Source of the DNA: Actinomycetota bacterium
Lineage (GTDB): Bacteria > Actinomycetota > Nitriliruptoria > Nitriliruptorales > JAHWKO01
Length of the DNA: 29,111 nucleotides
Direction of reading: 5' to 3'
Assembly (NCBI GenBank): GCA_019347855.1
Contig: JAHWKO010000019.1
Span: 1 to 29,111, forward strand
The notes under the pieces were generated by a model that saw only the letters and a list, made by a program, of their open reading frames with translations, ran no database searches and had not been told where the DNA came from. A program made the position numbers and the translations under genes. Positions within the stretch are counted from its first letter, which is position 1. Each line of letters opens with the position of its first letter. Positions 7,378 through 13,645 of this stretch are shown one piece after another.

Positions 7378-8168
7378 GCGTCACCGACGCCACCGGCGTC
7401 GAGGTCCCGACCGAGCGGGCGCCGACCCGGATCGTGTCTCTGGTCCCGAGCATCTCGGAGCTGCTCCATCGCCTGGGGGTCGGCGACCGGGTCGTGGGGG
7501 TGACGACGTTCTGCCTCGGGCCGCCTGGCGGGTTCGCGTCGGCCGAGCGCGTCCGCGGGACGAAGAACCCCGACGTCGATGCGATCCTCCGGCTGGGGCC
7601 GGACCTCGTGTTCGCGAACCTCGAGGAGAACCGGGAGCACCACGTCGCTGCGCTCCGGGATGCCGGCGCGACGGTGCACGTCAGCTACCCCCAGGATGTC
7701 GACGCAGCTCGGACGGTGATCCAGGACGTCGCGCGCCTGGTCTACCGGCGGCCGGAAGCCGCTGTCCTGCTGGCGGATCTCGACGGCGCGCGAGCGGCTG
7801 CGTCCCGACGGCGGCCCGACCCGACGGTCGCCGTCCTGTGCGCGATCTGGCGCGACCCGTGGATGGTGGTCGGGCCCGGCACCTACGCGGGCGCTCTGCT
7901 CGCCGAGTGCGGTCTGCAGGTGAGCCCGCTCGTGGAGGAGCCCTACCCGCAGGTGCGACTCGATGAGCACCTCGGGGCGGTGGATGCGGTGCTACTGCCG
8001 GACGAGCCGTACGCGTTCACCGCGCGCGACGCCGCGGGGATCGTGGCGCAGGGGGTGCCGGCCCGGCTCGTGGACGGGGCGGCGCTCACCTGGCACGGTT
8101 CGCGCACCGCGACCGGACTGCGGACGTACTCGGCGTTGGCCGAGGAGCTCGCTCGTCAGCGTCCGTAG
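7374..8168 (+). CDS. BtuF-like cobalamin/metal-chelate binding protein without signal peptide
   Basis: A 264-residue protein of the helical-backbone (TroA/BtuF) binding-protein class. RIVSLVPSISELLHRLGVGD, VVGVTTFCLGPP, RGTKNPDVDAILRLGPDLVF and WRDPWMVVGPGTYAGALL are typical of BtuF-type proteins. There is no signal peptide or lipobox: the GTG start overlaps the adenosyltransferase stop and the conserved domain begins about 17 residues in. It should therefore be cytoplasmic, unlike classical BtuF. Coupling to the adenosyltransferase suggests it binds or hands over corrinoids inside the cell (inference). No permease or ATPase gene is adjacent. The gene converges on panB with a 13-bp overlap of the 3' ends. 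Confidence 0.83.
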   Translation: MSVTDATGVEVPTERAPTRIVSLVPSISELLHRLGVGDRVVGVTTFCLGPPGGFASAERVRGTKNPDVDAILRLGPDLVFANLEENREHHVAALRDAGATVHVSYPQDVDAARTVIQDVARLVYRRPEAAVLLADLDGARAAASRRRPDPTVAVLCAIWRDPWMVVGPGTYAGALLAECGLQVSPLVEEPYPQVRLDEHLGAVDAVLLPDEPYAFTARDAAGIVAQGVPARLVDGAALTWHGSRTATGLRTYSALAEELARQRP

Positions 8169-8989
8169 GTGTGTTCGTCCGCGGGGTAGACGCCGTCAAC
8201 GACCTCGCTCGCGAACGCCTTCACCGCATCGGTGATCGTCCCTCGAAGATCCGCGTACTGCTTCACGAACCTCGGGAGGCGTCCGCTGGTGAGCCCGAGG
8301 AAGTCGTGCCACACCAGGACCTGTGCATCCGTGTCCGGCCCGGCGCCGATGCCGATCGTCGGTACCTCCACAGCCGACGTGACCTGCCGGGCGACCTCGG
8401 CAGGCACGCACTCGAGCACGATGCTGAACGCTCCCGCCTCGGCGAGCCCCACCGCGTCATCGACGATCCGCTCGGCGGCGTCGTCGTCGCGTCCCTGGAC
8501 CTTGAACCCCCCGAACTGGTTGACGGACTGCGGGGTCAGACCGAGGTGTCCCATGACCGGGATGCCTGCGGACACGAGCACATCCGTGACCTCGACCATG
8601 CGGCCGCCACCTTCGAGCTTCACGGCGTTGGCCCCGGCCTCCTTCAGGAAGCGCGTCGCGCTCGCCAGGGCCTGCTCGGGTCCCCGCTGGTAGCTGCCGA
8701 ACGGCATGTCTCCGACCACCACCGCGCGGCTCGTGCCACGCGTCACGGCCCGGGTGTGGTGGAGCATCTCGTCGAGCGTGACCGGAACGGTCGAGTCGTA
8801 CCCGAGCATCACCATCCCCAGGGAGTCCCCGACGAGGATGATGGGGATCCCCGCCTCGTCGAGGAGCCGGGCGGACAGGAAGTCGTACGCGGTGAGCATC
8901 GCGAAGCGCTCACCCCGCTCCTTCATGGCCCGGAGGTCGTGGATCGAGAACGGACGTGCGGGGCGCTGAGCGGGATCGCCGTAGGGCAT
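8156..8989 (-). CDS. panB: 3-methyl-2-oxobutanoate hydroxymethyltransferase
   Basis: A 277-residue enzyme that converts alpha-ketoisovalerate to ketopantoate using methylene-tetrahydrofolate, the first committed step of pantothenate and CoA synthesis. Clear family motifs are MLTAYDFLSARLLDEAGIP, ILVGDSLGMVMLGYDSTVPV (metal-binding Asp), VVGDMPFGSY, NAVKLEGG (Lys), MGHLGLTPQSVN, LECVPAEVA (catalytic Glu) and GIGAGPDTDAQVLVWHDFLG. The ATG at 8989 has GGAGG 7 nt upstream. The frame remains open for over 1 kb upstream, but that part is antisense to two other genes and has no homology. The 3' end overlaps the BtuF-like gene by 13 bp. Confidence 0.96.
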   Translation of the reverse strand: MPYGDPAQRPARPFSIHDLRAMKERGERFAMLTAYDFLSARLLDEAGIPIILVGDSLGMVMLGYDSTVPVTLDEMLHHTRAVTRGTSRAVVVGDMPFGSYQRGPEQALASATRFLKEAGANAVKLEGGGRMVEVTDVLVSAGIPVMGHLGLTPQSVNQFGGFKVQGRDDDAAERIVDDAVGLAEAGAFSIVLECVPAEVARQVTSAVEVPTIGIGAGPDTDAQVLVWHDFLGLTSGRLPRFVKQYADLRGTITDAVKAFASEVVDGVYPADEHTYGR

Positions 8990-9100
8990 GCGAGAACCTC
9001 CATCTCCTGCCGGCCCGGGGTCCCGGGTCCAGCGGTCGGGGTGCATCACCGATGGTAACGCGCGAGCACCCTTGGCCGTTCCGCGGCACCATGCGGGGCG
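8990..9100. promoter_or_regulatory. Divergent promoter region panB / stress-protein-like gene
   Basis: A 111-bp gap whose only AT-rich spot is ATGGTAAC around 9052-9059. It gives TACCAT on the minus strand (9057 down to 9052) as a -10 for panB, and TAACGC on the plus strand (9056-9061) for the gene at 9101. The panB ribosome binding site GGAGG lies close to its ATG. The promoters are inferred from weak motifs. Confidence 0.35.
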
Positions 9101-9637
9101 ATGGACGACGACAGCCGGTTCGCACCTCACGACGTGCTCGCGACCTTCGACACGATGGACGCGGCACGCGACGCGGTCCAGGGACTCCAGCTCGCGGGGG
9201 TCGAGGCCTCCCGCATCAGCCTGTTCGGGCCCGCGGCGGATGAAGCGGCGGCGGACCTGTCGGTGGCCGAGGCCGACGCGGGGTTCGCGGGGGAGATGTG
9301 GCGGCGGACCTGGATCGGTGCTGCCGTCGGCTCCGCGCTGGGGATGATCGTCGGCGGCGCGATCGCGTTCATCGTGCTCCGAGGCGCCGGGCCGGACTCG
9401 GTCGGCGTCTTCTGGGCGGCGGTCGCCGGCACCGGTGTCCTGGGGCTGGGGACCGGGGCGGCCACCGGTGCGACCAGCGCCGCACAGATGTCCCGGGCGT
9501 GGGAGCTGACCTTCCACCCGGTCCTGCCGGGGCAGGTGGGCGTCGGCGTCCACACCGTCGATCCAGCCGAGGCCACCCGGGCCGAGCGGGCCCTCCAACG
9601 CCACGGTCCCTCCCAGCTCGAGCGCTTCGATGTGTGA
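9101..9637 (+). CDS. General-stress-protein-17M-like membrane protein
   Basis: A 178-residue protein. The N-terminal domain (DVLATFDTMDAARDAVQGLQ, then AGVEASRISLFGP) resembles the small alpha/beta domain found in general stress protein 17M/YflT-like proteins. It is followed by two glycine-rich transmembrane helices (WIGAAVGSALGMIVGGAIAF, and SVGVFWAAVAGTGVLGLGTG), then a C-terminal soluble tail with VGVGVHTVDPAEATRAERAL, which may be a second copy of the N-terminal fold. The function is unknown; a membrane-associated stress role is only suggested by the family. The ribosome binding site before the ATG is weak (GCGGGGCG). The next gene follows after 60 nt in the same frame. Confidence 0.7.
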   Translation: MDDDSRFAPHDVLATFDTMDAARDAVQGLQLAGVEASRISLFGPAADEAAADLSVAEADAGFAGEMWRRTWIGAAVGSALGMIVGGAIAFIVLRGAGPDSVGVFWAAVAGTGVLGLGTGAATGATSAAQMSRAWELTFHPVLPGQVGVGVHTVDPAEATRAERALQRHGPSQLERFDV

Positions 9638-9697
9638 GGGGCTGGACAGCGCCGGTCCGGTCCCCGAAGATGTGGCGACCGAAACGGGAGGTCCACC

Positions 9698-10231
9698 CTG
9701 ACCGACGAGGGCCGTCCCCGCGCCCGTCTGACCGTCGTTGCGGCGGTCGTCAGCGGCCTGCTGACCCTGCCCTACCTCGTGGTCGTGATCGATCTCGGGA
9801 CGATCATCTACGGCGGACGCCAACTCGATGCGCACTCCGCTCGCGAGATCGCGTCGCTCGGCATCACCGGTCAGGAGGTCATGAACCTCCTGACGCTGGC
9901 GCTCTTCGTGCTCGTGTTCATCGCGGGGTACGCGCTCGTGCTGAGCCTGGGGATCTACCACCGCCGGCAGTGGGCCCGCCACGGCGCGATCCTGTCCTAC
10001 GTGTTCTTCGCGATGGTCATGCTGCCGCTGGCGATCGGAGGTTTCACCGCTACCCCGCCCGCGGCCAACGCGTGGCTCGGGATCCTCCTGGGACTCGGGG
10101 ACCTCGTCGTCCCCGCGCTGCTCCTCACCGAGCCGGTCTCGGACGACTTCGGCGACGAGGAGTGGTACCGCGAGCGCGAGCACCACCGTCCGTTGCCGCC
10201 CGACCCTCACATGGTCGCGAGCCGCCACTGA
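9698..10231 (+). CDS. Four-helix membrane protein of unknown function, probable CTG start
   Basis: A predicted integral membrane protein with four hydrophobic helices: one around SGLLTLPYLVVVIDLG, one around NLLTLALFVLVFIAGYALVL, one around ILSYVFFAMVMLPLAIGGF and one around LGILLGLGDLVVPALLL. A charged C-terminal tail includes DDFGDEEWYREREHH. No family is recognised. The first conventional in-frame start (GTG 9779) lies inside helix 1 and would delete half of it. Upstream the only supported initiator is a CTG at 9698, with GGGAGG 6 nt before it, giving 177 residues. The frame is open back to the stop of the previous gene at 9637. It is probably co-transcribed with the preceding membrane protein. 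Confidence 0.66.
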   Translation: MTDEGRPRARLTVVAAVVSGLLTLPYLVVVIDLGTIIYGGRQLDAHSAREIASLGITGQEVMNLLTLALFVLVFIAGYALVLSLGIYHRRQWARHGAILSYVFFAMVMLPLAIGGFTATPPAANAWLGILLGLGDLVVPALLLTEPVSDDFGDEEWYREREHHRPLPPDPHMVASRH

Positions 10232-10247
10232 CGTCGAGTGGGCGGGG

Positions 10248-11963
10248 TCAGCCGCGCCAGCCGTTGGTGATCGGCAGCCGGCGGTCCTTGCCGAAGGCGC
10301 GGGCGGAGATCTTCACCCCGGGGGGAGCCTGGCGGCGCTTGAACTCGGCGGTGTCGACCATCCGGATCACCTCGCGGACCGTCGCCTCCTCGAAGCCGGC
10401 CTCGACGATCGCCGCGACCGACCGCTGCTCCTCGACGTACAGCCGGAGGATCTCGTCGAGCACGTCGTACGGGGGCAGGGAATCCTCATCCTTCTGATCC
10501 GGGGCCAGCTCCGCGGATGGCGCCTTCGTGAGCACGTTCTCGGGGATCACCGGTCCGTCGTCGAACCTGTTGCGGTGCTCGGACAGGGCGTAGACGAGCT
10601 GCTTCTCGCAGTCCTTCAGCGGCATGAAGCCGCCGGCCATGTCGCCGTAGAGCGTGGCGTACCCGACCGAAGCCTCGCTCTTGTTGCCGGTCGCGATGAC
10701 CAGGTGCCCGAACTTGTTGGAGATCGCCATCAGGAGCATCCCGCGGATGCGTGCCTGGATGTTCTCCTCGGTGACGTCGGGTTCCGCACCTGCGAACAGG
10801 TCGGCGAGCATGTCCCCGAACACCTTGCGCGCCCGTTCGATCTCGATGACCTCGTAGCGCGCCCCCAGACGCTCCGCGAGCTCCGCGGCATCGGTCTTCG
10901 AGTGCTCCGTCGAGTAGGTGGAGGGCATCGATACCCCGAGTACGTTCTCGCCACCGATCGCATCGGCGGCGACGGCTGCGGCCAGCGAGGAGTCGATCCC
11001 GCCCGAGAGGCCGAGGACCACCCGCTCGAAGCCGTTCTTGCGGCAGTAGTCGCGCGTGCCGAGGACCAACGCCTCCCAGACCTCGGCGGCCTCGTCGAGG
11101 TCCTCGGGCCGCTCACGGTCGGGCAGCGCGGGACGCTCGGTGTCGAAACCCGCGAGCTCCGGGGCGCCGGGGAGGGGTTCCGCGGCGACGTCCACGTCGA
11201 CGACCAACAGGTCCTCGGCGAATCGCAACGCGCGCCCGACCTCCTGACCGTCCGACCCGACGACGACCGAGCCCCCGTCGAAGACCAGCTCGTCCTGACC
11301 GCCGACGCAGTTGACGTACGCCACGACCACGCCGTCGTGCCGGACGTGGTGCTCGATCCACCGGTCCCGATCGGAACGCTTCCCCCGTTGGAACGGCGAA
11401 GCGTTCAGGTTCACGACCATGCGGGCGCCCGCCGCGGCGGACTCCGAGACGGGGCCCGTCTCGCTCCACAGGTCCTCGCAGATCGTCACGCCGACGGGGA
11501 CGCCCGCGACGTTCACCGTCAGGGGGTCACCATCCGGCGTGAAGTAGCGGCCCTCGTCGAAGACCCCGTAGTTGGGGAGACGAGCCTTGTCGTAGACGCC
11601 GACCGCTCGGCCATCCGAAAGGACGCTCGCGCTGTTGCGGAGGTCCGTCCGCGCGGCGACCGCTACGTCCCAATCCTCGGTGTCCTCCGGTGTGGGGACG
11701 ACCCGGACGTGGCCGACGACCGCGACGGTTCCGCTCGGTCCCTGATCGGCGAGCCGGTCCACGGCGCTCGCGCTGGCGTCCACGAAGTCGGGGCGCAGGA
11801 GCAGATCCTCCGGCGGGTACCCGGTCACCGCGAGCTCGGGGAAGACGACCAGGTCGGCGCCGGCGTCGTGCGCCGCCTGCCACGCGTCGAGTATCCGTCC
11901 GACGTTGCCGTCGATATCGCCCACCACGGGGTTGATCTGGGCGAGCGCGATCCGGAGCCCCAC
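10248..11963 (-). CDS. nadE: Glutamine-dependent NAD+ synthetase
   Basis: A 571-residue two-domain enzyme that amidates nicotinate adenine dinucleotide to NAD+, using glutamine and ATP. The N-terminal nitrilase-type glutaminase domain (about 1-260) has the catalytic triad regions VVFPELAVTGYPPEDLLL (Glu), KARLPNYGVFDEGRYF (Lys) and VTICEDLW (Cys). The C-terminal synthetase domain carries the P-loop-like GLSGGIDSSLAAAVA, and later ATGNKSEASVGYATLYGDMAG. The GTG start at 11963 follows AGGAGG with 6-nt spacing. It diverges from amtB. With nadB at 1989-3587 it gives the first and last steps of NAD synthesis in the window; the glutaminase half also links it to nitrogen status. Confidence 0.97.
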   Translation of the reverse strand: MGLRIALAQINPVVGDIDGNVGRILDAWQAAHDAGADLVVFPELAVTGYPPEDLLLRPDFVDASASAVDRLADQGPSGTVAVVGHVRVVPTPEDTEDWDVAVAARTDLRNSASVLSDGRAVGVYDKARLPNYGVFDEGRYFTPDGDPLTVNVAGVPVGVTICEDLWSETGPVSESAAAGARMVVNLNASPFQRGKRSDRDRWIEHHVRHDGVVVAYVNCVGGQDELVFDGGSVVVGSDGQEVGRALRFAEDLLVVDVDVAAEPLPGAPELAGFDTERPALPDRERPEDLDEAAEVWEALVLGTRDYCRKNGFERVVLGLSGGIDSSLAAAVAADAIGGENVLGVSMPSTYSTEHSKTDAAELAERLGARYEVIEIERARKVFGDMLADLFAGAEPDVTEENIQARIRGMLLMAISNKFGHLVIATGNKSEASVGYATLYGDMAGGFMPLKDCEKQLVYALSEHRNRFDDGPVIPENVLTKAPSAELAPDQKDEDSLPPYDVLDEILRLYVEEQRSVAAIVEAGFEEATVREVIRMVDTAEFKRRQAPPGVKISARAFGKDRRLPITNGWRG

Positions 11964-12044
11964 GTGCGCCTCCTGGCGGTGTCGGTTCTGAACGGAGCCT
12001 AGGCACGGCCCGACGGGGCTCCCCCGGGCGACGGTCCAGGTCCG

Positions 12045-12060
12045 TTCACACGGTCGGAAC
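12045..12060 (+). promoter_or_regulatory. Possible additional GlnR-like box pair
   Basis: TTCAC-n6-GGAAC has the same AC-to-AC spacing of 11 bp as the four-box array downstream (12077-12114) and lies about three helical turns before it. It is a weaker match to the GlnR pattern (gTnAC-n6-GaAAC), so it may be chance. Confidence 0.3.
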
Positions 12061-12076
12061 GTGCCCCGGGCATCTC

Positions 12077-12114
12077 GTTACATGGATGCAACAGTCACGG
12101 AACCGCGTGTGAAC
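12077..12114 (+). promoter_or_regulatory. Four-box GlnR-like operator upstream of amtB
   Basis: The sequence reads GTTAC-n6-GCAAC-n6-GGAAC-n6-TGAAC: four pentamers ending in AC, each exactly 11 bp apart. The published actinobacterial GlnR consensus is gTnAC-n6-GaAAC repeated. A TAGCTT -10-like box at 12125-12130 puts the array at about -60 to -23, where an activator would sit. It lies before amtB, a classical GlnR target. Binding by GlnR is inferred; no glnR gene is in the window. Confidence 0.6.
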
Positions 12115-12192
12115 GCACCGTCCGTAGCTTCCCTCCCCGTGAACAGCCGTGTTGGGCGGCCAGACGTCGAACCACGACAGACGAGGAGACAG

Positions 12193-13587
12193 ATGCGCAG
12201 GCTCCGACTGCTGACCGCCCTCACCTCGGTTCTCCTGCTCGCTGGGGCGCTCCCCGCGTTCGCCCAGGAGACCGCGACCGAGGACCTGACCTACGCGATC
12301 GACACGATCTGGGTGGCCGCGTGCGCCGCCCTGGTCCTGCTCATGCACCTCGGGTTCGCCCTGGTGGAGACCGGGCTCACCCGCGCCAAGAACGCCGCGA
12401 ACATCGTCGGGAAGAACATGGCGACGATCGCGGTCGGCGCGCTGGCCTACTGGGCCGTTGGCGGCGCGCTCGCTTACGGCTCGGACCTCGGCGGCGTGGT
12501 CGGCACGAGCGGGTTCTTCGACCCGGCGTCGAACTTCGTGAACGTCTTCGGCAACGGCGACGGCGTCCAGGCGATCTTCCAGCTGGTGTTCGCTGCCACC
12601 GCCGCGACCATCGTGTCCGGAGCCGTGGCCGAGCGGATCCGCTTCGGCAGCTACGTCGCCTTCGCGGTCGTCCTGACCGGGGTGATCTACCCGATCATCA
12701 GCCACTGGCAGTGGTTCGGCGAGGGCGCCTGGCTCTACGACCTCGGGTTCTACGACTTCGCCGGGTCGACCATGGTCCACCTGACCGGGGGCGCGGCCGC
12801 CCTGGCCGGGGTGCTGATCCTCGGTCCACGGATCGGCAAGTACGGCAAGGACGGCAAGCCACGCGCGATCCCCGGGCACTCGATCCCGTTCGCGATCGCC
12901 GGTGTGCTCGTCCTGTTCTTCGGCTGGTTCGGGTTCAACGGGGGGTCGACGCTCGGCGCGGTAGGTCTCGGTGAGACGATCGGGACCGTCCTCATGAACA
13001 CGACGCTCGCCGGCGCCGCCGGTGCGGCGGTGGCCGGGTTCGTCAGCAAGCGGCAGGCCGGCAAGGCCGACGTCGCGATGATCGGGAACGGGGCGCTGGC
13101 AGGACTGGTCGGCATCACCGCCGGGCCGGATCTCGCGACGAACCTGTGGGCCGTCGTCGTCGGCGGACTGGCGGGGGCGATCGTGGTCGGCGCAGTGCTG
13201 TTCATCGACCGCCTGCGGGTCGACGACCCGGTCGGCGCGATCTCGGTGCACGGCGTATGTGGCGCGTTCGGGACGATCGCGGTCGGGATCTACTCGGCCG
13301 AGCACTCGGTCGCGATCCAGGCGCTGGGTGTCGTGGCGGTCGGAGCGTTCGCGTTCGCTGCCTCGGGTGTGACGTTCCTCGCGGTCAGAGCCGTGATGGG
13401 ACTGCGGGTCAGCGAGGAGGAGGAACTCGACGGGCTCGATATCCACGAGCACGGCATCGCCGGGTACCCGGACCTCGTGCTCGGGCCGTCGGCCGCCGAC
13501 CCGTCGCGTCCCGCCGGGGCGCCGGCGTACACCTACCGTGCGCCAGCACCCGCACCGACGCGCAGCGCCAGCGCCGTCGAGACCTAG
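12193..13587 (+). CDS. amtB: Ammonium transporter
   Basis: A 464-residue Amt/MEP channel for uptake of ammonium. An N-terminal signal sequence (RLRLLTALTSVLLLAGALPA, AFAQ cleavage region) is followed by about 11 membrane helices. The pore histidines are visible in STMVHLTGGAAALAG and ISVHGVCGAFGTIAVGI, and the family motif GFNGGSTLGAVG is present. The C-terminal cytoplasmic region contains DIHEHGIAGYPD, the conserved segment that interacts with PII proteins, followed by a Pro/Ala-rich tail. The ATG at 12193 follows GAGGAGA. No glnK/glnB or glnD gene follows, unlike many amtB operons. A GlnR-like array lies upstream and a strong palindromic terminator downstream. Confidence 0.96.
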   Translation: MRRLRLLTALTSVLLLAGALPAFAQETATEDLTYAIDTIWVAACAALVLLMHLGFALVETGLTRAKNAANIVGKNMATIAVGALAYWAVGGALAYGSDLGGVVGTSGFFDPASNFVNVFGNGDGVQAIFQLVFAATAATIVSGAVAERIRFGSYVAFAVVLTGVIYPIISHWQWFGEGAWLYDLGFYDFAGSTMVHLTGGAAALAGVLILGPRIGKYGKDGKPRAIPGHSIPFAIAGVLVLFFGWFGFNGGSTLGAVGLGETIGTVLMNTTLAGAAGAAVAGFVSKRQAGKADVAMIGNGALAGLVGITAGPDLATNLWAVVVGGLAGAIVVGAVLFIDRLRVDDPVGAISVHGVCGAFGTIAVGIYSAEHSVAIQALGVVAVGAFAFAASGVTFLAVRAVMGLRVSEEEELDGLDIHEHGIAGYPDLVLGPSAADPSRPAGAPAYTYRAPAPAPTRSASAVET

Positions 13588-13604
13588 GCGCTCGGCGGAG
13601 GAAC

Positions 13605-13636
13605 AGCGGACCCCGGACACGTGTCCGGGGTCCGCT
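13605..13636. terminator. Bidirectional terminator, 32-bp perfect palindrome
   Basis: A perfect palindrome of 16-bp arms centred on CACGTG between the stops of the convergent amtB (13587) and the antiporter (13646). The flanking GAAC and GTTC (13601-13604, 13638-13641) can lengthen the stem past a 1-nt bulge. There is no T-tract, as is common for actinobacterial terminators. Symmetry and position suit termination from both sides. Confidence 0.8.
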
Positions 13637-13645
13637 CGTTCCCGG

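Noticed and set aside
8990..10228. Upstream extension of the panB frame
   Set aside because: PanB homology begins at the ATG at 8989, which has a good ribosome binding site; the extension is antisense to two membrane protein genes.
10575..12002. Long plus-strand open frame (475 codons) antisense to nadE
   Set aside because: It mirrors the nadE codons, has no recognisable domain, and nadE is certain.
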